A DNA stretch of 64,000 bases from Sphingomonas sp. JC676. GTDB taxonomy: Bacteria; Pseudomonadota; Alphaproteobacteria; Sphingomonadales; Sphingomonadaceae. Below, piece by piece: positions 47,490 through 57,068 of the stretch. The stretch spans positions 1 through 64,000 of the forward strand of contig NZ_JACTGR010000005.1 of NCBI RefSeq assembly GCF_014489075.1. Direction: 5' to 3'. Within the stretch, counting starts at the first letter, position 1, and every line of letters begins with the position of its first letter. Position numbers and translations under genes: made by a program. The notes beneath the pieces were generated by a model. That model was not told where the DNA came from. It did not search any database and saw only the letters and a program-made list of their open reading frames with translations.

Positions 47490-47836
47490 AGGATCGACTC
47501 CGGTTGGTTGGAGTCGGGTTACATAACCATATTGGTTCGTGTAGGAAAATGGTTTTTACCAGACCCTCTTTGTCACCCCCTTTCCGTCACCCCGGACTTG
47601 TTCCGGGGCCCACCGCACGGCGGGCGGTGTTGTTGAGGTGTTGCGGGAACGGCGAACGGCGAGCGCTTAGCGGAGGCCGCCGAAGCTGGTCGCTGGCGGC
47701 ACCGTGGACCCCGGAACAAGTCCGGGGTGACGAAGGGGGTCGAAGGGGTCGAAGGGGCGCGAAGGGGGAGCGAGGCGGCGGGGCGCTTGACTGGTATGGG
47801 TCGCCGGAAGATGCTCGCGGAAAACAGGGGGGATCG
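47490..47836. other. Non-coding gap with palindromic repeats and a GAAGGGG microrepeat
   Basis: 347 bp without a gene except the open frame leading into the next gene. It holds a long REP-like inverted pair (47585-47732) and, directly after it, an imperfect tandem run of GTCGAAGGGG-type units (about 47730-47772). An AT-rich patch at 47519-47562 may be the promoter of the terminase-like gene. Confidence 0.6.
47585..47732. repeat. REP-like inverted pair (CACCCCGGACTTGTTCCGGGG type), copy 1
   Basis: GTCACCCCGGACTTGTTCCGGGGCCCAC (left arm) and GTGGACCCCGGAACAAGTCCGGGGTGAC (right arm) are almost perfect reverse complements about 28 bp long, separated by some 90 bp. Each arm can also fold alone. 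The same element recurs at 49039-49187, and a variant single unit at 49579. Confidence 0.9.
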
Positions 47837-48124
47837 ATGCCGTCACCACCGCCGACCAGGAAATCCTTGTCGCTGCCAGCGCTGCTCGGCTGGACCGCGG
47901 CGGCCGTGGTCGTGCTGGCCGGGGCGGCCCTGGCCGTCATGAGCGTGCTTTCGTCGAAGCCGGCCCCGTCGCCCGCCAAGGCACCGGAGGCGAACGAGGC
48001 GATGCCGGAGACATGGGCGCCCGCCGCGATGCCTGCGGGGAAGCAGCCCGAGGCCGAGACGCCGCAACCCGCGCCGACCCGCGCCGCGACGCCGGCTGCC
48101 GAGAAACCTGGGAACGCGCCCTGA
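47837..48124 (+). CDS. Small single-pass membrane protein with Pro/Ala-rich tail
   Basis: 95 residues from ATG 47837 (GGGGGGATCG upstream). One transmembrane helix (LLGWTAAAVVVLAGAALAVM) after a short basic N-terminus, then a low-complexity tail rich in Pro, Ala and Glu. Such a tail would sit in the periplasm. No family recognised. Confidence 0.55.
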   Translation: MPSPPPTRKSLSLPALLGWTAAAVVVLAGAALAVMSVLSSKPAPSPAKAPEANEAMPETWAPAAMPAGKQPEAETPQPAPTRAATPAAEKPGNAP

Positions 48125-48212
48125 CGGGCATGGGTTCGGGTAGGAGAATGTTCTTGCGGCTCCGCAGGCGCGACGGGATTGCTCCCGCCGCGCCCACCGG
48201 AACGGCTAGCCT

Positions 48213-48815
48213 TTAGAAGTGGGCGATGATGCCCGCTACCGGCTGGAAGCTGTTGAAATTGCCGAAGCTGTTGACTTCGAGCCGCAGGCGGATCCCTGAA
48301 TTGCCGGTGAGACCGCCCAGGCCGATCGACTTGGGACCGACCTCGACGCCGAGGCCGGCGGTGACCGCGTGGAAATCGCGGCTGTCATTGCCGAGCGCGT
48401 CGAAATTGACCCACTGATAGCCGGCCTTGCCGTAGATCAGGCCGCTCTCGCCGATGCGGAAGCCCGCACGGCCGGCAACGCCATATTCCCAGTCGATATC
48501 GCCCTTGACGCCCTTGGTGGCATTGCCTTCGACGCCGACAAAGACGGGGCCGAGCGGCAAATTCACGCCGGCGACGCCCTGGACGATGCCGCCGTCGAAA
48601 TCCTTGCCGCCGGGAGCATGGGGGATGCCCGCCGCGGGATTGGTGTCGTCGAATTGCTCATAGCCGCCCATCACGCCGACATAGGGCTCGATCCCGAAGG
48701 CGCGCGAGCCATCGGGGCTGGTGGCGGTGGTGGCAGGAGCGGAGGTTTCGGTGTCCTGCGCGTAAGCCGCGACAGGAAGGGCCGCGGCAACAGCCGCGGC
48801 GAGAAGGATACGCAT
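48213..48815 (-). CDS. Outer-membrane beta-barrel protein (opacity/OmpW-like)
   Basis: 200 residues with a clear signal peptide (MRILLAAAVAAALPVAAYAQ). The body alternates strands typical of an eight-stranded barrel: GIEPYVGVMGGYEQF, GPVFVGVEGNATKG, YGVAGRAGFRIGESGLIYGKAGY and a final strand PVAGIIAHF ending in phenylalanine. No ligand can be inferred. Confidence 0.85.
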   Translation of the reverse strand: MRILLAAAVAAALPVAAYAQDTETSAPATTATSPDGSRAFGIEPYVGVMGGYEQFDDTNPAAGIPHAPGGKDFDGGIVQGVAGVNLPLGPVFVGVEGNATKGVKGDIDWEYGVAGRAGFRIGESGLIYGKAGYQWVNFDALGNDSRDFHAVTAGLGVEVGPKSIGLGGLTGNSGIRLRLEVNSFGNFNSFQPVAGIIAHF

Positions 48816-49254
48816 GTTGGGGAAACCTTTGCACTTGTGACGACAGGCCGATGCCGCACGGCCCCTGGGTACGCGGGGCGCTTGGCGGCATCGGCATGGG
48901 GTTAAAGCGCTGGGGAGTCGTTTTGTTGCAGTGCGGTAGCGGCGGATGTGAGGGTTTTGCGGGGGTGTTGCTCTGGGGGTACGGTTTCTTGCTGGGGGAT
49001 GAATGGGAGGCCCTTCCCTCCTCCCGTCGCCCTCTCTTCGTCACCCCGGACTTGTTCCGGGGCGCGACGGGCGATGCGGTCGAGACTCGGGGCGACGACA
49101 CAGCAACCTGCGGCAACGTTGCAGATGGAGCCGCAAACGGACGGTACCGGCGGCACGGTGGGCCCCGGAACAAGTCCGGGGCGACGAAGAAGGGGGTGGA
49201 AGGTGACGCCGAAGTAATTTGCGCGCCCTCTTCTCGCGCCGCACCTTCGCCGGA
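48816..49254. other. Non-coding gap with a second copy of the palindromic repeat
   Basis: 439 bp between the outer-membrane protein gene and the GIY-YIG gene. It contains the inverted pair at 49039-49187 and the upstream region of the OMP gene. Short open frames here are low-complexity and overlap the palindromes. I see nothing else. Confidence 0.6.
49039..49187. repeat. REP-like inverted pair (CACCCCGGACTTGTTCCGGGG type), copy 2
   Basis: CGTCACCCCGGACTTGTTCCGGGGCGCG (49039-49066) with GTGGGCCCCGGAACAAGTCCGGGGCGACG (from 49158). Same element and similar spacing as 47585-47732. Confidence 0.9.
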
Positions 49255-49605
49255 ATGCGCGACCGCACGCCCTGCGTCTACATCCTCGCCAGCCGCTACA
49301 ACGGCGCACTCTATGTCGGGGTGACCTCGAACCTGATCGGCCGGGTGCTGCAGCACCGCGCGGGCACCTTCGACGGGCACACCCGGAAGTACGGGATCTA
49401 TCGGCTGGTCTGGTTCGAGGTAGCCGAGACGATGGAGGCGGCGATCGCGCGCGAGAAGCAGCTCAAGCGCTGGCGGCGCGACTGGAAGCGCAATCTGATC
49501 GAACGGGACAACCCGGCCTGGAACGATCTGGCGGTGGGGTTTGGGCTGGAGCCGTTAGGGGCGGTACCCGGCGGCGCGGTGGACCCCGGCACAAGGCCGG
49601 GGTGA
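49255..49605 (+). CDS. GIY-YIG nuclease domain protein
   Basis: 116 residues from ATG 49255. Single GIY-YIG domain with CVYILASRYNGALYVGVTSNL (motif VYI...LYVGVTS), the catalytic arginine in IGRVLQHR, and the glutamate in AIAREKQLKRWRRDWK, as in the YhbQ/COG2827 group. These small predicted endonucleases are often carried near repeats. The last 15 or so residues (VDPGTRPG end) are encoded by a palindromic repeat unit that overlaps the stop. Confidence 0.88.
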   Translation: MRDRTPCVYILASRYNGALYVGVTSNLIGRVLQHRAGTFDGHTRKYGIYRLVWFEVAETMEAAIAREKQLKRWRRDWKRNLIERDNPAWNDLAVGFGLEPLGAVPGGAVDPGTRPG

Positions 49606-49608
49606 CGA
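49579..49608. repeat. Single REP-like unit overlapping the GIY-YIG gene end
   Basis: GTGGACCCCGGCACAAGGCCGGGGTGACG is a variant of the right arm of the copies at 47585 and 49039. It forms the gap between two convergent genes (GIY-YIG and Abi-alpha) and can fold into a CCCCGG/CCGGGG hairpin. Confidence 0.8.
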
Positions 49609-49609
49609 G

Positions 49610-50377
49610 TTAAGCACGCTCCCCACTTTGATCTCCGTCGACCTCAGCATGATTATTAGGCGGGATTTCAAAGAAATCAGTAACAGACCCAACGTATCCC
49701 TGACAACGAGCGTAGAAATTCAACCCCAGCGATGAAGGAGTTATATCACCACTGTCATCATTCGGCTGGAATCCACTATCAGGCGTCAGAAGCCCAATTT
49801 CACGCATATGATCAAGTTCAACGTCCGCTTGATGAAGGTCACTTATTCCTAATATACTCATTATCACTTCGATAGGAAGATACACACTATCTGCTAATAT
49901 GAATCCGCTTTTAGAACGCCTTTTCACTGCAATATTGCACGCATGTTCCAAAAGTATGGCTTGCGAGCTCGTTATCTGCTCCAGAAGCCCGATAAATATC
50001 AGATTTCCTTGCGATTTTCCATCTGCGTCGCACGACGACGCGAGCAAGCCAGCCCACATTTGCTGCACTTGCTCGCTATCTTCCCAGGAGCCCTGTTCTA
50101 ATATTCTGCCCACTATTCGTGGATGGGCGTGCAGCTCATGCAAATTCTCACGCTCGGAAAGTATTCGTTCTGCGGCATTGGCGATATTGGTCGCATTTTG
50201 CGTACGCCAGCCGTTTACCTTGTCGCGAAGAAGGAGACCAAATTCCTCGGCCGCCGGTAGACATATTCTGCCGAGGAAGGCTCCAGCTCCATCAACGGTC
50301 CCCTTCACAACGATCAAGGCAGCGTCGGCAAGCGGCTTAATACCTAAGATGTCGAGACTCTTGCCATCGCTCGTCAT
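49610..50377 (-). CDS. Abi-alpha (DUF4393) family protein
   Basis: 255 residues from ATG 50377; longer starts would overlap nrdB. The N-terminal half has the Abi-alpha/DUF4393 pattern: LGIKPLADAALIVVKGTVDGAG, FGLLLRDKVNGWRTQNATNIAN, and later LEQGSWEDSEQVQQMWAGLLASS. Then a winged-helix-like region (ILGISDLHQADVELDHMREIGLLTPD). The family includes proteins linked to abortive phage infection, though many members are uncharacterised. Base composition is visibly lower in GC (lines of about 40-57%) than its neighbours, suggesting recent transfer. It lies between a palindromic repeat and nrdB, 4 bp after the nrdB stop. Confidence 0.8.
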   Translation of the reverse strand: MTSDGKSLDILGIKPLADAALIVVKGTVDGAGAFLGRICLPAAEEFGLLLRDKVNGWRTQNATNIANAAERILSERENLHELHAHPRIVGRILEQGSWEDSEQVQQMWAGLLASSCDADGKSQGNLIFIGLLEQITSSQAILLEHACNIAVKRRSKSGFILADSVYLPIEVIMSILGISDLHQADVELDHMREIGLLTPDSGFQPNDDSGDITPSSLGLNFYARCQGYVGSVTDFFEIPPNNHAEVDGDQSGERA

Positions 50378-50381
50378 GCCC

Positions 50382-51437
50382 TCACTCCGCCGCGATCCCC
50401 GCCTTGGAGAACATGTCGCCCCCCTCCCCGGCATCCTCGTTCGCCGCGGGACCGGCCTTCGCCTTTTGCCTTTTGTCGAACGAGTCCCACACCTCGTTCC
50501 AATTGCCACGCGTCGCGCCCTTCGAATATTCGGTCGCGCGCTGCTCGAAGAAGTTGGCGTGCTCGACGCCGTTGAGCAAAGGGGCGAGCCAGGGGAGCGG
50601 GTGCTCGTCGATCATGTAGATCGGCTTCATGCCGAGCTGGCCCAGGCGCCAGTCCGCGATGTAGCGGATATATTTCTTGATCTCCTTGGGCGTCATGCCG
50701 TTGACCGGGCCCTGCTCGAAGGCGAGGTCGATGAACGCGTCCTCGAGCCGCACCGTCGTCTGGCACATGTCCATGATGTCCGACTTGACCGACTTGGTGA
50801 GGCAATCGCGCTCGCGCACGAAGGTGTGGAACAGCTTGATGATGCCTTCGCAGTGGAGGCTCTCGTCGCGGACCGACCAGGAGACGATCTGGCCCATGCC
50901 CTTCATCTTGTTGAAGCGCGGGAAGTTCATCAGCATCGCGAAGCTGGCGAAGAGCTGAAGCCCCTCGGTGAAGCCGCCGAACATGGCGAGCGTCTTGGCG
51001 ATGTCCTCGTCATTGTCGACGCCGAAGGTGGCGAGATAGTCGTGCTTGTCCTTCATCTCGGCATATTCGAGGAACATGCCGTACTCGCTCTCGGGCATGC
51101 CGATCGTATCGAGCAGGTGGCTGTAGGCGGCGATGTGCACCGTCTCCATGTTGGAGAAGGCGGCGAGCATCATCTTGACCTCGACCGGCTTGAACACGCG
51201 GCCATATTTCTCGTGGTAGCAATCCTGCACCTCGATGTCGGCCTGGGTGAAGAAGCGGAAGATCTGGGTGAGCAGGTTGCGCTCGTGATCCGAGAGCTTC
51301 TGCGCCCAGTCGCGGCAATCCTCGCCGAGCGGCACCTCCTCCGGCATCCAGTGGATCTGCTGCTGGCGCTTCCAGAACTCATAGGCCCAGGGATATTCGA
51401 AGGGCTTGTAGGTCTTGCGGGCTTGGAGAAGGGACAT
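50382..51437 (-). CDS. nrdB: Ribonucleotide reductase class Ia, beta subunit
   Basis: 351 residues from ATG 51437, supported by GGAG 8 bp upstream. Di-iron ligands lie in LAAFSNMETVHIAAYSHLLD and WSVRDESLHCEGIIKLFH; ESEYGMFLEYAEMKDKHDY follows the first set. C-terminal residues after about 325 are a charged tail that docks NrdA. NrdB houses the tyrosyl radical cofactor. Unusually, the reading frame is open upstream for 106 codons through a small membrane-protein gene with no stop. nrdA is about 3.7 kb away on the same strand, with other genes between. Confidence 0.96.
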   Translation of the reverse strand: MSLLQARKTYKPFEYPWAYEFWKRQQQIHWMPEEVPLGEDCRDWAQKLSDHERNLLTQIFRFFTQADIEVQDCYHEKYGRVFKPVEVKMMLAAFSNMETVHIAAYSHLLDTIGMPESEYGMFLEYAEMKDKHDYLATFGVDNDEDIAKTLAMFGGFTEGLQLFASFAMLMNFPRFNKMKGMGQIVSWSVRDESLHCEGIIKLFHTFVRERDCLTKSVKSDIMDMCQTTVRLEDAFIDLAFEQGPVNGMTPKEIKKYIRYIADWRLGQLGMKPIYMIDEHPLPWLAPLLNGVEHANFFEQRATEYSKGATRGNWNEVWDSFDKRQKAKAGPAANEDAGEGGDMFSKAGIAAE

Positions 51438-51755
51438 GGGATTACTCCGGGTCAGAACTGGAAAAGAAAATCGGTGAGGCGACCGAGCGCGAAGATCAGC
51501 TAGCATGAAGGCGAAGGCGCGGACGAAATGCCACGCGAAACCATGATGGATATAGGGACGCAAGAGCGCGCTTTGAATTGATCGCAGCTCCTCGAAGTGG
51601 CGATCGCTGCCGCGCTCCAGCCGGCCATGCAGGCGGTGCGCGTGGCGCGCGCGCAACCACCGGTCGAAGACCGGGCCGAGGCGCGTCACGGCCAACGCGT
51701 ATATCGCCGCGAAAACCGCCGCGCCGAGCGAGAAATAGAGCGTGCGCTCGATCAT
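51438..51755 (-). CDS. Small membrane-protein gene in frame with nrdB, without own stop codon
   Basis: ATG 51755 overlaps the stop of the preceding small gene (ATGA), which supports it as real. About 106 codons encode an N-terminal transmembrane helix (YFSLGAAVFAAIYALAV), then a basic, histidine-rich part (RARHAHRLHGRLERGSDRHF) and YIHHGFAWHFVRAFAFMLADL. No stop occurs before the nrdB ATG in this frame. A TGA in the next frame (51452-51454), just before the nrdB ribosome-binding site, would end it after a 1-nt shift. So the gene is frameshifted, has lost its stop, or makes a fusion. Function unknown. Confidence 0.5.
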
Positions 51756-51976
51756 ACCCCACCTCCGCTCGCCAGTGCGAACACCGTGGCGAAGCCGGTG
51801 AGGAACAGGCCCAATGCGGCCAGCATCATGCCGGCGATGCGCAATATATAGGAAGTGGGCTCGCCCTCGGCCATGCGCAGCAGGCGGCCGGCGGCGCGCG
51901 GGCGGAGCAGCAGCCCCAGCCCGAACATGCCTGCCACCGCGCCGATGCCGGCCTGGAGGACGAGCGCGCGGGTCAC
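51752..51976 (-). CDS. Small two-helix membrane protein
   Basis: 74 residues from a GTG that overlaps the previous stop (GTGA). Two hydrophobic segments (LVLQAGIGAVAGMFGLGLLL and ILRIAGMMLAALGLFLTGFA). It is the middle gene of three overlapping small genes upstream of nrdB. No family recognised. Confidence 0.65.
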   Translation of the reverse strand: MTRALVLQAGIGAVAGMFGLGLLLRPRAAGRLLRMAEGEPTSYILRIAGMMLAALGLFLTGFATVFALASGGGV

Positions 51977-52296
51977 TGGTCGATGATCCGGACGTTGCGC
52001 TCGCGGATGATGCGGTCGCGATAGACGACCTTCTTGCCGCGGTTGGCGCCGACGCCGAAGAAGACGATCCCGACGAAATAGCCGAAATCATACCAGCCGC
52101 CATTGTTGGGCACGGCGTAGATCGCGACGTCGGGCATGAACAGCGACAGCACCCAGGCTACCGGGAAGATGAAGCCGTGCCACACGCCGAACAGGAAGCC
52201 GGGCGCAGCGGGCGCGACGGCGCTCTGCACCTGGTGCGCGCAGGCGGCGAGCAGGACCAGGGCGGCGAGCGCGAGCGGGGTGCGGATCCGGGTCAT
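51973..52296 (-). CDS. Small membrane lipoprotein-like protein
   Basis: 107 residues from ATG 52296. A lipobox-like LLAACAHQ suggests a lipoprotein; further hydrophobic segments (GFLFGVWHGFIFPVAWVLSLF and YFVGIVFFGVG) surround NNGGWYDFGYF, and the C-terminus is basic (YRDRIIRERNVRIIDQ). The layout APGFLFGVWHGFIFPVAW is seen in small proteins of unknown function in many bacteria. First of three overlapping genes leading to nrdB. Confidence 0.72.
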   Translation of the reverse strand: MTRIRTPLALAALVLLAACAHQVQSAVAPAAPGFLFGVWHGFIFPVAWVLSLFMPDVAIYAVPNNGGWYDFGYFVGIVFFGVGANRGKKVVYRDRIIRERNVRIIDQ

Positions 52297-52394
52297 GCGG
52301 CTAGTCCCAACGGATAGATGACGGGAGTTTTCGCGCGCTGCATCGTTTCGGTGCCGCGTGCGTTTGCACGCCGAACCCTCAAAGGAGACCGACC

Positions 52395-52655
52395 ATGGCT
52401 GACGCGAGTGCAATCAAGGAACATATGGAAGTGATCGGCGCCGACGGCGTCCATGTCGGCACGGTCGACCATGTCGAGGGCGACCGTATCAAGCTGACCA
52501 AGAAGGACAGCGGCGCCGATATCGAGGAAGGCTCGGGCGGCCATGAAGGGCATCACCACTTCATCTCGCTCGGCCTCGTCGCCGATGTCGAGGGCGACCA
52601 GGTGCGCCTCTCCGCCAACGCGGACGTGGCGGTGACCTTCGAGGAAGAAGCCTGA
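52395..52655 (+). CDS. DUF2171 family protein
   Basis: 86 residues, full length: ADASAIKEHMEVIGADGVHV, GTVDHVEGDRIKLTKKDSG, then a histidine-rich GGHEGHHHFISLGLVADVEGD and VRLSANADVAV. This PRC-barrel-like small protein has no known function. It has an AAAGGAG ribosome-binding site and stands alone between oppositely oriented genes. Confidence 0.88.
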   Translation: MADASAIKEHMEVIGADGVHVGTVDHVEGDRIKLTKKDSGADIEEGSGGHEGHHHFISLGLVADVEGDQVRLSANADVAVTFEEEA

Positions 52656-52723
52656 ACGCATCGCACGGCGCGGCGCCCCGGGGAGCGCGCGGACAGCGCG
52701 TGCCTTGAGGGGGCCGCGCCGGC

Positions 52724-54982
<2,259 letters not shown>

Positions 54983-55142
54983 CGAGCACGTCTTTCCAAC
55001 TTGGTTCATCGTGCGACGGGCGCTGGGGAATGGGCCTGCCGCTTGCCAGGCCGCCCCGCCGTCAGACGGAACGGCTGCGCCGTCCCGCTGCCCGCCGGGG
55101 CGAGTCCCCGGATTGCTCATGCAATCCGGAGCCGCCCACGCC

Positions 55143-57068
55143 TCACTGGCACGCCAGACACTCGTCATAATCCTTCGATTCGACCTGGATCTCGCGCAGG
55201 TCGATCGTGTTGTCGGCCTCGACGCCGCCCGCGAAACCGGCGCGCTGGATGCTCTTCGAGCGGAGATAATAAAGCGACTTCACGCCCAGTTCCCAGGCGC
55301 GGAAGTGGAGCATCAGCAGGTCCCACTTCTCGACGTCCGCGGGGATGAACAGGTTGAGCGACTGGGCCTGATCGATGAACGGCGCGCGATCGCCGGCGAG
55401 CTCGAGGATCCAGCGCTGGTCGATCTCGAAGCTGGTCTTGTAGCAATCCTTCTCCTCAGCCGTGAGGAAGTCGAGATGCTGGACCGAGCCGCCCTGCTCG
55501 AGGATCGTGTTCCACACCGCTTCCGAATTCTTGCTCTTCTCGACGAGGAGCTTCTCCAGATACGGATTGCGCACCGACCAGGAGCCGCTGAGCGTCTTGT
55601 GGGTGTAGATGTTCGCCGGGATCGGCTCGATGCAGGCGCTGGCGCCACCGCAGATGATCGAGATGCTCGCCGTCGGCGCGATCGCCATCTTGCACGAGAA
55701 ACGCTCCATCACGCCCATATCGGCCGCGTCAGGGCACGGGCCGCGCTCGACCGCGAGCGCCATCGACGCCTGATCGGCCTGGGCGCGGACATGCTTGAAG
55801 ATCTTGAGGTTCCACGACTTGGCCATCGCACCCTCGAACGGCAGGCCGCGTGCCTGGAGGAACGAGTGGAAGCCCATCACGCCGAGGCCGACCGAACGCT
55901 CGCGCGAAGCGGAATAGGCGGCCTTCTCCATGCCCGGCTCGGCACGGTCGATATAGTCCTGCAGGACATTGTCGAGGAAGCGCATCACGTCCTCGATAAA
56001 GCCCTTCTCGCCCTTCCACTGGTCCCAGGTCTCAAGGTTGAGCGAGGAGAGGCAGCAGACCGCGGTGCGATCATTGCCGAGATGGTCCTTGCCGGTGGGA
56101 AGCGTGATTTCCGAGCAGAGGTTCGAGGTCGAGACCTTGAGCCCGAGATCGCGGTGATGCTTGGGCATCGTCCGGTTCACGAGATCGGAGAAGACGATGT
56201 ACGGCTCGCCGGTGGCGAGACGGGTCTCGACCAGTTTCTGGAACAAGGCGCGGGCATCGACCTTGCCGCGCTCCGAGCCGTCCTTGGGCGACTTGAGCAC
56301 CCATTCGGCGCCGTCGCGCACCGCTTCCATGAACGCGTCAGGGATGAGCACGCCGTGGTGGAGGTTGAGCGCCTTGCGGTTGAAGTCGCCCGAAGGCTTG
56401 CGGATCTCGAGGAACTCCTCGATCTCCGGGTGCGAGATGTCGAGATAGCAAGCGGCCGACCCGCGGCGGAGCGACCCCTGCGAGATCGCGAGGGTCAGCG
56501 AGTCCATCACGCGGACGAACGGGATGATGCCCGAGGTCTTGCCGTTGAGGCCGACCGGCTCGCCGATGCCGCGGACATTGCCCCAATAGGTGCCGATGCC
56601 GCCGCCGCGCGAGGCGAGCCAGACATTCTCGTTCCAGGTGTCGACGATGCCGTTGAGGCTGTCGGGCACCGAATTGAGGAAGCAGGAGATGGGCAGGCCG
56701 CGCCCGGTGCCGCCGTTCGACAGGACCGGCGTGGCGGGCATGAACCACAGCTTCGAGATATAGTCGTACAGGCGCTGGGCGTGCGCGGCATCATCGGCAT
56801 AGGCCGAGGCGACGCGGACGAAGAGATCCTGGAAATTCTCGCCGGGCAGCAGATAGCGGTCCTTCAGCGTCTCCTTGCCGAAATCGGTGAGCAAAGCGTC
56901 GCGCGAATGATCGACGTCGACCGGATAGGGGCGCGGATTGACCGTGCGGCTATTGATCTCAGGCTTGGTGCCCTCCGCCGCGAGCTTGGCGGCGGTTTCG
57001 GTGACTGCCTTGACGGCTGCGTCGGTGACGGTGTCGTTCACGCTGTTTTCCGTGTCCCTGAATTCCAT
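55143..57068 (-). CDS. nrdA: Ribonucleotide reductase class Ia, alpha subunit, without ATP-cone
   Basis: 641 residues from ATG 57068. Redox cysteine C129 is in PISCFLNSV, the thiyl-radical site in TSNLCSEITLP with its Asn and Glu, its partner in AVCCLSSLNLETW, and the C-terminal thiol relay is C637-X2-C640 (DECLACQ). The N-terminal 40 residues are low-complexity and no ATP-cone is visible, so overall dATP inhibition through NrdA seems absent. It reduces ribonucleoside diphosphates with NrdB. It stands 160 bp from the M28 gene; the upstream gap has NrdR-box-like palindromes. Confidence 0.96.
   Translation of the reverse strand: MEFRDTENSVNDTVTDAAVKAVTETAAKLAAEGTKPEINSRTVNPRPYPVDVDHSRDALLTDFGKETLKDRYLLPGENFQDLFVRVASAYADDAAHAQRLYDYISKLWFMPATPVLSNGGTGRGLPISCFLNSVPDSLNGIVDTWNENVWLASRGGGIGTYWGNVRGIGEPVGLNGKTSGIIPFVRVMDSLTLAISQGSLRRGSAACYLDISHPEIEEFLEIRKPSGDFNRKALNLHHGVLIPDAFMEAVRDGAEWVLKSPKDGSERGKVDARALFQKLVETRLATGEPYIVFSDLVNRTMPKHHRDLGLKVSTSNLCSEITLPTGKDHLGNDRTAVCCLSSLNLETWDQWKGEKGFIEDVMRFLDNVLQDYIDRAEPGMEKAAYSASRERSVGLGVMGFHSFLQARGLPFEGAMAKSWNLKIFKHVRAQADQASMALAVERGPCPDAADMGVMERFSCKMAIAPTASISIICGGASACIEPIPANIYTHKTLSGSWSVRNPYLEKLLVEKSKNSEAVWNTILEQGGSVQHLDFLTAEEKDCYKTSFEIDQRWILELAGDRAPFIDQAQSLNLFIPADVEKWDLLMLHFRAWELGVKSLYYLRSKSIQRAGFAGGVEADNTIDLREIQVESKDYDECLACQ

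Noticed and set aside
47585..49608. Repeated palindromes as a CRISPR array
   Set aside because: Units are in inverted pairs at irregular spacing with no uniform spacers and no cas genes; they fit REP/BIME-like elements.
50378..50509. Longer start for the Abi-alpha gene inside nrdB
   Set aside because: The extra N-terminus is antisense-like, proline/arginine-rich and would overlap nrdB by 128 bp; ATG 50377 gives a normal family start.
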